Positions 26,236-35,258 are shown, counted from the first letter of the stretch. The stretch: DNA of 64,000 nt from Agromyces albus (GCF_004134825.1 NZ_SDPN01000005.1:62001-126000); one strand, 5' to 3'. Notes: generated by a model not told the origin, from the letters alone. Program-made: numbers and translations.

Positions 26236-27027
26236 TCAATGCCCGCGAACCTGCGCCGTCGCCGACTCCCGGTCGATGAAGCTCGTGAGCTCCCCGATGG
26301 TGCTCATGAGTGGCGCCGGGAACAGCACGAGCGTGTTCTTGTCGACGCCGACCTCGACGAGCGTCTGCAGCGTGCGCAGTTGCAGGGCGAGCGGATGCGC
26401 CATCATCGTGTCGCTCGCCACCCCGAGTTGCGACGCGGCGAGCGCCTCGCCCTCGGCGGCGATGATCTTCGCGCGCTTCTCGCGCTCGGCTTCGGCCTGC
26501 TTCGCCATCGCTCGCTTCATCGAGTCGGGCAGGAGGATGTCCTTCAGCTCGACGAGCGTCACCTCGGCGCCCCACTCAGCGGTGATCACCTCGAGGAACT
26601 GCTTGATGTCCGCATTGAGCTTGGCGGTCTCGGACAACGTCTCGTCGAGGTGGTGCTGGCCGACGACCTTGCGGAGCGTGGTCTGCGCGATCTGGTCGAT
26701 CGCCGACTTCACGTTCTCGATCGCGATCACCGACTTCACCGGATCCACGATCCGGTAGTACGCGACCGCGGAGACGCCGACGCTCACGTTGTCGCGCGTG
26801 ATGATCCCCTGCGACTGGATCGGCACGGTGACGATGCGCAGCGACACCTTGATCATCACGTCGACGATGGGAATGATGAAGCGGATGCCGGGCTCGCGCA
26901 CATTGTGCAATCGCCCGAAACGCAGCACGACGCCGCGCTCGTACTGCCTCACGATGCGTGCCGACATGAAGAACAGCACGATCGCGATCACGCCGACGAT
27001 GATCAGGGTGACGATGAGGGCGGTCAT
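26236..27027 (-). CDS. SPFH/Band 7 stomatin-like membrane protein
   Basis: 263 residues from the ATG at 27027, behind AGGAGGTGG. A single N-terminal membrane segment (ALIVTLIIVGVIAIVLFFM) is followed by the Band 7 domain: YERGVVLRFGRLHNVREPG, VDPVKSVIAIENVKSAIDQ, and a coiled-coil KQAEAEREKRAKIIAAEGEALAA. This slipin/stomatin arrangement organises membrane microdomains and often partners with an NfeD-type protein. No NfeD gene is adjacent here. It appears monocistronic. Confidence 0.92.
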   Translation of the reverse strand: MTALIVTLIIVGVIAIVLFFMSARIVRQYERGVVLRFGRLHNVREPGIRFIIPIVDVMIKVSLRIVTVPIQSQGIITRDNVSVGVSAVAYYRIVDPVKSVIAIENVKSAIDQIAQTTLRKVVGQHHLDETLSETAKLNADIKQFLEVITAEWGAEVTLVELKDILLPDSMKRAMAKQAEAEREKRAKIIAAEGEALAASQLGVASDTMMAHPLALQLRTLQTLVEVGVDKNTLVLFPAPLMSTIGELTSFIDRESATAQVRGH

Positions 27028-27094
27028 CGGATCCACCTCCTGGGCGCCGGTGACGTGCCGTACGCCACTCCCATTCTCCCACCCGCGCTCACCC

Positions 27095-27137
27095 GGTGGT
27101 CGAGTAGCGCCGCGAAGCGACGCGTATCGAGGCCACC
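27095..27137. repeat. Palindromic repeat, reverse-oriented copy
   Basis: Begins GGTGGTCGAGTAG and ends CGTATCGAGGCCACC, the opposite orientation to the next copy at 27148. It belongs to the GGTGGTT...AACCACC family. The two copies stand head to head between the SPFH and metB-like genes. Confidence 0.7.
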
Positions 27138-27147
27138 GTTGCCCCAA

Positions 27148-27194
27148 GGTGATTTCGATACGCGTCGCGCTGCGCGCGGCGCTACTCAATCACC
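27148..27194. repeat. Palindromic repeat, forward-oriented copy
   Basis: Begins GGTGATTTCGATACG and ends GCTACTCAATCACC. The terminal inverted repeat has changed to GGTGATT/AATCACC, a compensatory pair of substitutions relative to GGTGGTT/AACCACC, which supports selection for a stem. It ends 13 bp from the metB-like stop. Confidence 0.72.
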
Positions 27195-27207
27195 GGGGTT
27201 CGTGGCG

Positions 27208-28371
27208 TCAGAGCCGCTCGAGCGCGCGGTCGATGTCGTCGAGCAGGTCGTCGACGTCTTCGATGCCCACCGAGAGGCGCACGACCGACTCCGGCACTTC
27301 GGCCTCGGTGCCGCGCACCGACGCGTGCGTCATCTCGGCCGGGTAGTTCACGAGCGACTCCACGCCACCGAGCGACTCGGCGAGCTGGAACACCTCGGTC
27401 GACTCGGCGAACCGGCGCGCGGCCTCGCCGCCGCCCGAGAGCGCGATCGAGATCATGCCGCCGAAGCCCGACATCTGCCGTCCGGCGAGCTCGTGCCCGG
27501 GGTGCGACTCGAGACCCGGGTAGTAGACGTGCTCGATGCCGGCGTGCTCCTCGAGTCGCCGCGCGATCGCGAGCGCGTTCTGGCTGTGCCGCTGCATCCG
27601 GATTCCGAGGGTCTTGATGCCGCGTGTGGTGAGGAACGCGTCGAACGGGCTCGAGACCGCGCCCGCGGCGAACTGCGTGAACGTCACGCGCTCGGCGAGC
27701 TCGTCGAGGCCCTCGGCGAAGACGAGGCCTCCGCCGATGATGTCGGAGTGGCCGCCGAGGTACTTCGTCGTGGAGTGCACGACGACGTCGGCTCCGAGCG
27801 CGAGCGGCTGCTGCAGCGCCGGCGACGCGAACGTGTTGTCGACGACGACGAGCACGCCGGCCTCTGTGCCGAGCTCGGCGAGCGCGGCGATGTCGGAGAT
27901 CTTCATGAGCGGGTTCGACGGCGTCTCGACCCAGAGCACCTTCGTCGCGCCGAGCTCGATCGCATCGCGCACGGCGCCGAGATCGCTCGTGTCGACGGTC
28001 GTGTGACGGATGCCCCATGCGCCGAAGATCTTGCGGATGAGCCGGTGCGTGCCGCCGTACACGTCGTTGCCGATGACGACGTGGTCGCCCGGCACGAGCA
28101 CGGTGCGCAGCAGCGCGTCTTCGGCGGCGAGGCCCGACGCGAACGAGAGCCCGTGGGCGCCGCCCTCGAGCGCGGCGAGCTGGGTCTCGAGCGCCGTGCG
28201 CGTGGGGTTGCCGCCGCGCGAGTACTCGTAGCCGCCGCGAAGGCCGCCGATTCCGTCTTGTACGTACGTGGAGGTGAGGTAGACGGGCGGGATGACCGCA
28301 CCGGTCGTGGGATCGAACTCCTGGCCCGCGTGGATGGCGCGAGTGTCGAAGCGAGCGTTGGTGGTGTCCAT
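27208..28371 (-). CDS. metB: Cystathionine gamma-synthase/gamma-lyase-type PLP enzyme
   Basis: 387 residues. The Cys/Met metabolism PLP fold is clear: YEYSRGGNPTRTALETQLAALEGG, VVVDNTFASPALQQPL, and the PLP-binding Lys in VVHSTTKYLGGHSD. Position 30 bp after cystathionine beta-synthase suggests reverse transsulfuration, so the enzyme may act mainly as cystathionine gamma-lyase, releasing cysteine. Sequence alone cannot separate lyase from synthase in this family; metB is the common actinobacterial label. Weak ribosome site (GAAAGAAA). Confidence 0.85.
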   Translation of the reverse strand: MDTTNARFDTRAIHAGQEFDPTTGAVIPPVYLTSTYVQDGIGGLRGGYEYSRGGNPTRTALETQLAALEGGAHGLSFASGLAAEDALLRTVLVPGDHVVIGNDVYGGTHRLIRKIFGAWGIRHTTVDTSDLGAVRDAIELGATKVLWVETPSNPLMKISDIAALAELGTEAGVLVVVDNTFASPALQQPLALGADVVVHSTTKYLGGHSDIIGGGLVFAEGLDELAERVTFTQFAAGAVSSPFDAFLTTRGIKTLGIRMQRHSQNALAIARRLEEHAGIEHVYYPGLESHPGHELAGRQMSGFGGMISIALSGGGEAARRFAESTEVFQLAESLGGVESLVNYPAEMTHASVRGTEAEVPESVVRLSVGIEDVDDLLDDIDRALERL

Positions 28372-28401
28372 TGTCGTGTTTCTTTCGGCGATGCGCGGCG
28401 G

Positions 28402-29769
28402 TCAGGCTGAGAGGTAGGAGAGCAGGTCGGAGCGGGTGATGACGCCGAGCGCCTTGCCGCCGTCGGTGACGAGCATCGCGGGCGTCGTCGTGAAGGCACT
28501 GCGCGCCGCCGCCACCGGCTCGTTCACGCCGATGAGCGGCAGCGGCTCCCCCACGACGCTCGACACCTTGTCGGTGAGCTTCGCCTGGCCAGAGAAGACG
28601 AGCTCGAGCAGCTCCTCCTCGTGCAGTGCGCCGGCGATCTCGCCGAGCACGACGGGCGGCTCGGCAGAGAGCACGAGCAGTTGCGAGACACCCGACGCGG
28701 TCATCGTGTCGATGGCCTCGCGGATGGTGTCGTTCGGGTGCACGTAGACGAGCGGCGGCATCCGATCGGCCTTGGCGCCGAGGAGTTGCGCGATCGTGTG
28801 CCCGGCGGGGGCGTTCGAGAAGCCGTAGGCGCGCAGCCACTTGTCGTTGAAGATCTTGCCGAGGTAGCCGCGGCCGCCGTCGGGCAGCAGCACCACGAAG
28901 ACATCGTCGGGACCAGCGGATGCCGCGGCCTTGAGCGCCGCAACCACGGCCATGCCGCTCGAGCCGCCCACGAGGATGCCCTCCTCGCGCGCGAGGCGAC
29001 GCGTCATGTCGAACGACTCGGCGTCGCTGACGGCGATGATCTCGTGCGGCACGGTGGGGTCGTAGGCCGCCGGCCAGAAGTCCTCGCCGACGCCCTCGAC
29101 GAGGTAGGGCCGCCCGGTGCCGCCCGAGTACACGGACCCCTCGGGGTCGGCGCCGATGATGCGCACCGAGTCGCCCGACACCTCGCGCAGATAGCGGCCG
29201 GCGCCCGTGATCGTGCCGCCCGTGCCGACGCCGGCGACGAAGTGCGTGACCTTGCCCTCGGTGTCGCGCCAGATCTCGGGGCCGGTGGTCTCGTAGTGCG
29301 AACGCGGGCCGTTGGGGTTGGAGTACTGGTCGGGCTTGAACGCGCCGGGGATCTCGCGCGCGAGCCGGTCGGAGACCCCGTAATAGGACTCAGGGCTGTC
29401 GGGCGCGACGGCAGTGGGCGTCACGACGACCTCCGCGCCGTAGGCCGTGAGCACGTTGCGCTTGTCTTCACCGACCTTGTCGGGGCACACGAAGATGCAC
29501 TTGTAGCCGCGCTGCTGTGCCACGAGCGCGAGGCCGACACCGGTGTTGCCCGAGGTGGGCTCGACGATCGTGCCGCCGGGCTTCAGCTTGCCCTCGGCCT
29601 CGGCCGCGTCGATGATGCGCTCGGCGATGCGGTCTTTCGAGGAGCCGCCGGGGTTGAAGTATTCGAGCTTCACGAGCACCGTGGCATCCGTGACCCCCTC
29701 GGTCACTCGATGGAGCTTCACGAGCGGGGTGTCACCGACCAGGTCGACGATGGTCTCTGCGTACTTCAT
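28402..29769 (-). CDS. cbs: Cystathionine beta-synthase with C-terminal CBS domains
   Basis: 455 residues. The N-terminal PLP domain holds NPGGSSKDRIA (PLP Lys at about 43) and PTSGNTGVGLA; from about residue 320 a CBS pair follows (MPPLVYVHPNDTIREAIDTM and GVITRSDLLSYLSA). It condenses serine or O-acetylserine with homocysteine to give cystathionine. There is no haem-binding N-terminal extension, as is usual for bacterial forms. It is the first gene of a two-gene unit with metB. Confidence 0.92.
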   Translation of the reverse strand: MKYAETIVDLVGDTPLVKLHRVTEGVTDATVLVKLEYFNPGGSSKDRIAERIIDAAEAEGKLKPGGTIVEPTSGNTGVGLALVAQQRGYKCIFVCPDKVGEDKRNVLTAYGAEVVVTPTAVAPDSPESYYGVSDRLAREIPGAFKPDQYSNPNGPRSHYETTGPEIWRDTEGKVTHFVAGVGTGGTITGAGRYLREVSGDSVRIIGADPEGSVYSGGTGRPYLVEGVGEDFWPAAYDPTVPHEIIAVSDAESFDMTRRLAREEGILVGGSSGMAVVAALKAAASAGPDDVFVVLLPDGGRGYLGKIFNDKWLRAYGFSNAPAGHTIAQLLGAKADRMPPLVYVHPNDTIREAIDTMTASGVSQLLVLSAEPPVVLGEIAGALHEEELLELVFSGQAKLTDKVSSVVGEPLPLIGVNEPVAAARSAFTTTPAMLVTDGGKALGVITRSDLLSYLSA

Positions 29770-30046
29770 GCGGTGTCCTTCGGTAGTCGACTCGCGCGCC
29801 GCCCATCCGGCGGCGTGGCGGATACGGGCGAGCGGTCGGGCGTGTGGGGTCGGGCGACTTCGGCGTCAGCGACAACACAAGGAGAGGACCACGCCGCCAA
29901 CTCTAGTCGCGGGGCCCGCGCGCTGTCACCCGCGCCGGAACGGCGGGACGACTGTGAATGCGCTGTGAAGTACGCCTCTCGCGGAGGAGAACCGGTGTGG
30001 CATACGTTCGTATGGTTGCATCCCCACGATCGAGAGAGGCCTCCGC
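29770..30046. promoter_or_regulatory. Divergent intergenic region, with palindrome CATACG-TT-CGTATG
   Basis: This 277-bp gap separates cbs (-) from the DUF3105 gene (+). At 30001-30014 lies CATACG-TT-CGTATG, a 14-bp dyad about 33 bp before the GTG start, well placed for an operator or overlapping promoter. I see no convincing SAM or T-box riboswitch for cbs, and no other gene. Confidence 0.4.
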
Positions 30047-30727
30047 GTGAGCGCGACCCCGCCCGTTCCCCCGTCCGTCAAGAAGCAGCTCACCGTCAAG
30101 CAGCAACGCGCCGAGCAGCGCGCGAAGAAGCTCGAGGAGTACCGCAAGCGCGAGCAGCGCTCGAAGCGCAACCGTCGCATCGGCATCGGCGCCGCGGTCG
30201 TGGGAGGCGTCGCCGTCGTCGCGCTGCTGGTGTCGGCGATCGTGCTCACGCCGCAGCCCGCCTCGTACAGCCCCGGCGGCACGGGCGCCGAGGTCGAGGG
30301 CGTCGAGACCTTCGAGAACGAGTCGACGCACGTCGAGGGGGTCGTCGACTACCCGCAGACGCCGCCGACCGGCGGCGAGCACAACCAGGTGTGGCTGAAC
30401 TGCGGCGTCTACACCGAGCCCGTGCCGAACGAGAACGCCGTGCACTCGATGGAGCACGGCGCGCTCTGGGTCACCTATGACCCATCGCTCGCCGACGACG
30501 AACTCGCCGCGCTCCGCGCGAAGCTGCCTTCGACCTACGTGATCCTCTCGCCGTTCGAGGGCCTGCCCTCGCCCATCGTGGTGAGCGGCTGGAACACCCA
30601 GCTGCAGGTCGAGGATGCCGACGACGAGCGCATCGCCGCGTTCTTCGAGGAGTACTGGAAGAGCCAGAACGTGCCCGAGCCCGGCGCCCTCTGCACGGGC
30701 GGCATCGACGGGCCCGGCAAGGCGTGA
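30047..30727 (+). CDS. DUF3105 domain membrane-anchored protein
   Basis: 226 residues from a GTG start with a GAGAGG site. A charged, probably coiled-coil cytoplasmic stretch (KKQLTVKQQRAEQRAKKLEE) precedes one membrane segment (about residues 45-67). The extracytoplasmic DUF3105 domain contains YPQTPPTGGEHNQVWLNCGVY, VHSMEHGALWVTYDP and LPSPIVVSGWNTQL. The conserved His residues in GGEH and MEHG suggest metal binding. The biochemical role is not established. Its stop overlaps the DUF305 start by 4 bp (GTGA), so both are made together. Confidence 0.88.
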   Translation: MSATPPVPPSVKKQLTVKQQRAEQRAKKLEEYRKREQRSKRNRRIGIGAAVVGGVAVVALLVSAIVLTPQPASYSPGGTGAEVEGVETFENESTHVEGVVDYPQTPPTGGEHNQVWLNCGVYTEPVPNENAVHSMEHGALWVTYDPSLADDELAALRAKLPSTYVILSPFEGLPSPIVVSGWNTQLQVEDADDERIAAFFEEYWKSQNVPEPGALCTGGIDGPGKA

Positions 30728-31383
30728 CCGAACCGGCGGGCCGCGCGGGCCGGGGCTCTCGCGTGGCCGTGCTCGTCGCGGCATCCGTCGCGCTCGCCGT
30801 CGTGGCGATCGTGGCCTTCTCGATCGGCCGGCTCTCGACGCTCGCCGACCCGACGCCCGTCGACGCGAGCGCTGAGGCCGGATTCGCTCGCGACATGCAG
30901 GTGCACCACCTGCAGGGCGTCGATCTCGCGATGATCGTGCGCGACGCTACCGACGACGACGAGGTGCGGCGGCTCGCCTACGACATCGCGACGACCCAGG
31001 CGCAGCAGGCCGGCCAGATGTACGGCTGGCTCAGCACGTGGGACCTGTCGCAAGCCGGCGGAGAGCCGTCGATGACGTGGATGTCGCGGCCCGCCGAGGG
31101 CGAAGCGCACGACTCGCACGCGGCGACGCACACGGCCGGCGCGCCGATGCCCGGACTTGCGACCCCGGCGCAGATCGAGGAGCTTCGTGCGGCGACCGGG
31201 GTGGAGGCCGAGCGCCGGTTCCTCGAGCTCATGATCGTGCATCACCAGGGCGCGGTCGAGATGGCCGAGGCGCTGCTCGCGCGCTCGTCGAACGACGTGG
31301 TGGTGAGTCTCGCGACCTCGATCGTCGCCAGCCAGACCTCCGAGATCGCACTCATGGAGCAGATGCTGGCAGAGCGCAGCTGA
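30724..31383 (+). CDS. DUF305 domain exported protein
   Basis: 219 residues from a GTG. An N-terminal membrane segment (VAVLVAASVALAVVAIVAFSI) anchors a ferritin-like four-helix DUF305 domain. The domain shows duplicated His motifs: RDMQVHHLQGVDLAMIV and LMIVHHQGAVEMAEALL. DUF305 proteins are often linked to copper, but metal binding here is inferred from the His pairs. Translationally coupled to DUF3105, a pairing seen often in actinobacteria. Confidence 0.88.
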   Translation: MTEPAGRAGRGSRVAVLVAASVALAVVAIVAFSIGRLSTLADPTPVDASAEAGFARDMQVHHLQGVDLAMIVRDATDDDEVRRLAYDIATTQAQQAGQMYGWLSTWDLSQAGGEPSMTWMSRPAEGEAHDSHAATHTAGAPMPGLATPAQIEELRAATGVEAERRFLELMIVHHQGAVEMAEALLARSSNDVVVSLATSIVASQTSEIALMEQMLAERS

Positions 31384-31395
31384 GCCTCGCCGGCC

Positions 31396-33330
31396 TCAGC
31401 CCTCGAGCACGGGCCGCTCCGCCTGCTGTCGATAGAGCGAGGCGTAGACGCCCTCGGCCCCCACGAGCTCAGCGTGCGTACCCCGTTCGACGATCCTGCC
31501 CCCGGCGATGACGAAGATCACGTCGGCCGCCACGACCGTCGAGAGGCGGTGCGCGATCGCGATGGTCGTGCGCCCGCGCGCGGCATCGTCGAGCGCCTCC
31601 TGCACCACGCGCTCCGAGATCGTGTCGAGGGCGCTCGTCGCCTCGTCGAGCACGAGCACCGCGGGATCCTTCAGCAGCACCCGGGCGATCGCGATGCGCT
31701 GCTTCTCGCCGCCCGAGAGCCGGTATCCGCGCTCGCCCACGACGGTGTCGTAGCCCTCTGGGAATGAGGCGATGGTCTCGTGGATGTTCGCGGCCCGAGC
31801 GGCGGCCTCGACCTCGGCGTCGGTGGCGTCGGGCTTCGCGTAGCGCAGGTTCTCGCCGATCGTGGCATGGAAGAGGTACGTCTCCTGGCTCACGATGCCG
31901 ATGTTCGAGATGAGCGACTCCTGGCGGAGCTCTCGCACGTCGACCCCGGCGAAGCGCACCGAGCCGGCGGATGCCTCGTACAGTCGCGGCACGAGGTAGG
32001 AGACCGTCGTCTTGCCTGCTCCACTCGGCCCCACGAACGCCGCGAACTGGCCGGGCTCGATCACGAAGCTCACGCCGTCGAGAGTCGGACGCGAGTCGCC
32101 GTCGGTGTCGGGGTAGCGGAAGCTGACGTCGTCGAACTCGACGCGACCGAGCGACCCGTCGGCGGGAACCTCACGGGCGTCGGCGCGATCGGTGATCGAC
32201 GGCTTCAGGTCGAGGTACTCGAAGATCCGGGCGAAGAGCGCGCTCGACGTCTGCAGGTCGAGCGCGACGCGCATGAGGCCCATGAGGGGGAAGAGGAGTC
32301 GCGCCTGCACGGTCGTGAACGCGACGATGGTTCCGGCGGTGACATCCGCAGCGCCTCCCGTGATGAGCCAGCCCGCGACCAGATAGACGATCGCGGGGAT
32401 CGACGACATGAAGATGTTCACCATCGCGAAGAACCATTGGCCGGTCATCTGCTGCCGCACCTGCAGGGCGATCTGGTTGCGGTTCTCGTCGGCGTAGCGA
32501 TCGATCTCGCTGCCCTGCCGGGTGAAGCTCTTCGAGAGCAGGATGCCCGAGACCGAGAGGGTCTCCTGTGTGATCGCCGTCATCTCGGAGAGGGACTCCT
32601 GGGTCTTGCCGGCGATGCGCGCCCGCACCTGCCCCACGCGACGCTGCGCGATCACCATGATGGGCATGAGCACGAGCGCGATCACCGTGAGCTGCCAGTT
32701 CAGGATCACCATCGCGACGAACGCCGAGATCACCGTGACGGTGTTGCCGAGCACGCTCGAGACGGTGTTGGTCAGCACGCCGGCGACCCCGCCCACGTCG
32801 TTCTGCAGGCGGGACTGGATGACGCCCGTCTTCGTGCGGGTGAAGAAGCTGAGCTCCATCGACTGCAGGTGGGTGAAGAGGCGCACGCGGAGCGCGCCCA
32901 TGACCTTGTTGCCGATCGTCGCGGTGAGCCAGGTCTGCCACACCCCGAGCAGCGCCGAGACGATGAACACGGCGATCATCGCGGTGACGAGGCCCGTCAG
33001 CACCGGCACATCAGGGCCGCCCTCGGCGAACAGCCCGTCGTCGAAGGCCCGTTGTGTGAGCAGCGGCGGCACGACGCTGAGCGCAGCGCCCACGAGCACG
33101 AGCACGCCCGTGGTGATGAGCGCGACCTTGTGCGGGGCGAACAGCTCGCCGATGCGGCGCAGGAGATGCGGGATCTTCGGCGCCTCGGCATTGGCCGCGC
33201 GCTGCGCCTCTTCGTCGGCCGAGCCGATGCGGCGGCCGCCGCCCGGGACTCCGCCGCCTCCCGGGCCGCCCGGGCCATGAGTCGTTGCTCCGCCGCGGCC
33301 GCTGCCGCCACGCCCGCCGACATTGCTCAT
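31396..33330 (-). CDS. ABC exporter, fused permease-ATPase (multidrug/lipid type)
   Basis: 644 residues. A Gly-rich N-terminal tail of about 35 residues precedes a six-TM exporter domain (from KVALITTGVLVLVGAAL), then an ATPase with Walker A GPSGAGKTT, Q-loop IVSQETYLFH, signature RLSGGEKQRIAIARVLL and Walker B VLVLDEATSALD, plus the H-loop AHRLSTV. This is the half-transporter type that works as a homodimer or with a partner. No partner is adjacent. Substrate unknown. Its 3' end lies 13 bp from the convergent DUF305 gene. Confidence 0.92.
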   Translation of the reverse strand: MSNVGGRGGSGRGGATTHGPGGPGGGGVPGGGRRIGSADEEAQRAANAEAPKIPHLLRRIGELFAPHKVALITTGVLVLVGAALSVVPPLLTQRAFDDGLFAEGGPDVPVLTGLVTAMIAVFIVSALLGVWQTWLTATIGNKVMGALRVRLFTHLQSMELSFFTRTKTGVIQSRLQNDVGGVAGVLTNTVSSVLGNTVTVISAFVAMVILNWQLTVIALVLMPIMVIAQRRVGQVRARIAGKTQESLSEMTAITQETLSVSGILLSKSFTRQGSEIDRYADENRNQIALQVRQQMTGQWFFAMVNIFMSSIPAIVYLVAGWLITGGAADVTAGTIVAFTTVQARLLFPLMGLMRVALDLQTSSALFARIFEYLDLKPSITDRADAREVPADGSLGRVEFDDVSFRYPDTDGDSRPTLDGVSFVIEPGQFAAFVGPSGAGKTTVSYLVPRLYEASAGSVRFAGVDVRELRQESLISNIGIVSQETYLFHATIGENLRYAKPDATDAEVEAAARAANIHETIASFPEGYDTVVGERGYRLSGGEKQRIAIARVLLKDPAVLVLDEATSALDTISERVVQEALDDAARGRTTIAIAHRLSTVVAADVIFVIAGGRIVERGTHAELVGAEGVYASLYRQQAERPVLEG

Positions 33331-33377
33331 GGATTCACCCTAAGCCGGTGAACGCAGGTGACGGCCGGGGGCACGTA

Positions 33378-33430
33378 CCCCGAATGGGGCGGTTCGCTCT
33401 CCGCGTGACCGGAGTAGTTTGGGCCCAAAC
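33378..33430. promoter_or_regulatory. Two palindromes in the luxR-type gene promoter region
   Basis: CCCC-GAAT-GGGG (33378-33389) and the perfect 14-bp GTTTGGGCCCAAAC (33417-33430) lie 110-165 bp before the LuxR-type start, in the divergent gap with the ABC exporter gene. CCCC-N-GGGG dyads suit LuxR-class regulators. Binding by the adjacent regulator is a guess. Confidence 0.42.
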
Positions 33431-33542
33431 CCGAAGAAGTCTCGACACGGCGACAGCCGCCCTCGATCACCCGAAGTTCACACCCGTTTCGTCAGAGAGC
33501 CACCCGAGGCTCACCGGCGACGCCTCCCTGTAAAGGAGGCCC

Positions 33543-35066
33543 ATGCAGGAGTCACCCGAAGACCCCGCTGGGATCTCATGGCGTACCATCGCCCGCGAGT
33601 GCGGATCAGCCCTGCGCAGTCGCATCAGCACTGAACCCGAGCAGTCCTGGTCGAGCGACCCCGCGAAGCTGCTCGCACTCGCGGGCGGCTTCCGCGCCGC
33701 CGGTGCAACGAACCCGTACGCGGCCGAACCGTACCTCGACGCCGCCGATGCCCTCCTCGCCGACGGCACGGCGGAGCCGGGCCTCACGGCGCTCGCCCTG
33801 GTCGTGCGCTCGGTCACGATGCGCGAGCTCGGGCGCTACTCATCGGCTCGCAGTCTCCTCCGAACGGCCAGCGGTTCACTCGCCAGGGCCGACCTCTCAT
33901 TCAGCGAGCGGATCGAGCTCAGGGCCCTCGTGGTCATGCACGAGGGCTTCTGCGAACTCCAGCAGGGCGACCTCGACTCGGCACGGAGGACGCTCGTGCG
34001 CGCCCTCCATCTGGCCGGCGACCGAACGGCACCCGCCCTCCTTGCCGAGGGGTACGGATGCACCGCGCTCATCGAACTGCGCACGGGCAGTCTCCGCGAC
34101 GCCGAGGCGACCATCACCACGGCACTCGAAATCGCCCGATCCGCCGAGCTCGGCAACGAACCCTGCACAGCGCCCGCACGGCTCGCACAGGCCTCGCTGG
34201 CCATCGAGCGCGGACAGCTCGACGGGGTCGGCGATCGACTCGCCGAGCTCGCACATGACACCGCAGGCACCGAATACGCGCCGCTCGTTCTCGCCATGAC
34301 CAGCAGCTTCCATGAAGCAGTCGGCGACGACGACGGCGCGATGGATGACCTGCAGGAGTTGCAGCTCGTGATCCGCGACTGGGAGGCGCCGAGTCTTTCA
34401 CGGACCCTGCACGACTACGCGCGGGTGGGACTGCTCGTGCGGCATCAGGAAACGGCGAGCGCTCGCGCGCAACTCGCGCGACTCGAACCGGATGCCACCC
34501 ACTCCCGGTGCCCCGCGGCATGGTCTGCGCGAATCGCGCTCGACACCGGCGACTATGCCGGTGCGATCGAGCTCACCAACCCGTGCCTCGCAATGGGTGA
34601 CATGCACGCGCCTGGTACCGCGACGCTCGCGAACCTCGCGAACGCGGCCGCACACGACCTGCTCGGCGACGTCAAGACCGCCGACACGCTCTTCGCTCGC
34701 GCGCTCCTGCTGGCCTCTTCTGCTGGACTCGTGCGACCGTTCGGCTTCCTGCCTCGCCAGCACCTCGCCCAACTCGTCGAGCGGGCCAACGGCATGCGGC
34801 AACCCCAGCACGTGCAGCGGATGCTCGAACTGATCTCGACGAGGCTCACCGATGATCACGCGGATGGCGCCGCCGTACTGAGCCCGAGAGAGCACATCGT
34901 GCTCGAGCGACTCGTCGAGGGCGAAACGCAGCAGCGCATCTCATTCGAGCTCTCGGTGTCGCCGAACACGGTCAAGACACAGTTGCGCAGCATCTACCGC
35001 AAGCTCGGTGTGACGACCCGGGACGGCGCGGTGCAACGGGCTCGCACCCTCGGAATCATCAGCTGA
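33543..35066 (+). CDS. LuxR-type transcriptional regulator with TPR-like helical repeats
   Basis: 507 residues; ATG behind AAAGGAGG. The long N-terminal part (about 30-430) is Ala/Leu-rich helical repeat sequence resembling the TPR region of MalT/LAL regulators, but without an ATP-binding domain. The C-terminal GerE-type helix-turn-helix is LSPREHIVLERLVEGETQQR through SPNTVKTQLRSIYRKLGVTT (about 446-495). There is no receiver domain, so control is probably by protein or ligand contact. The next gene, 192 bp on, encodes a surface protein and is a likely target. Confidence 0.88.
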   Translation: MQESPEDPAGISWRTIARECGSALRSRISTEPEQSWSSDPAKLLALAGGFRAAGATNPYAAEPYLDAADALLADGTAEPGLTALALVVRSVTMRELGRYSSARSLLRTASGSLARADLSFSERIELRALVVMHEGFCELQQGDLDSARRTLVRALHLAGDRTAPALLAEGYGCTALIELRTGSLRDAEATITTALEIARSAELGNEPCTAPARLAQASLAIERGQLDGVGDRLAELAHDTAGTEYAPLVLAMTSSFHEAVGDDDGAMDDLQELQLVIRDWEAPSLSRTLHDYARVGLLVRHQETASARAQLARLEPDATHSRCPAAWSARIALDTGDYAGAIELTNPCLAMGDMHAPGTATLANLANAAAHDLLGDVKTADTLFARALLLASSAGLVRPFGFLPRQHLAQLVERANGMRQPQHVQRMLELISTRLTDDHADGAAVLSPREHIVLERLVEGETQQRISFELSVSPNTVKTQLRSIYRKLGVTTRDGAVQRARTLGIIS

Positions 35067-35120
35067 CACCATCACGTCCCGCGTGAGTTTCGGCGCGCCC
35101 GCATGCGACCGAGCCATCGA

Positions 35121-35184
35121 GTGACCTGTTCAGGATCATCACAGGTTCACCCTCCGGTCACCATTCGAAGCTCTCACAGGTCAC
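35121..35184 (+). promoter_or_regulatory. Three ACAGGT(T)CAC sites upstream of the surface protein
   Basis: GTGACCTGT (35121-35129, inverted), ACAGGTTCAC (35141-35150) and ACAGGTCAC (35176-35184) lie 75-140 bp before the start of the surface protein. The first two form an inverted repeat; the third is a direct copy. A plausible binding array for the upstream LuxR-type regulator. Confidence 0.5.
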
Positions 35185-35258
35185 CCGCCGGGTGGTGCTT
35201 GCATGAGCCCTGTATGGCCACCCGAGCCATCGATCCTTTCAGAAGGAGGGGGACACCG

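Noticed and set aside
26239-28410. A 723-codon open frame on the plus strand
   Set aside because: It lies opposite the SPFH and metB-like genes, is rich in Arg/Asp/Glu/His with no domain, and is a GC-bias shadow.
29770-30046. Possible SAM or T-box riboswitch upstream of cbs
   Set aside because: No conserved core or terminator/antiterminator pair could be recognised in this gap.
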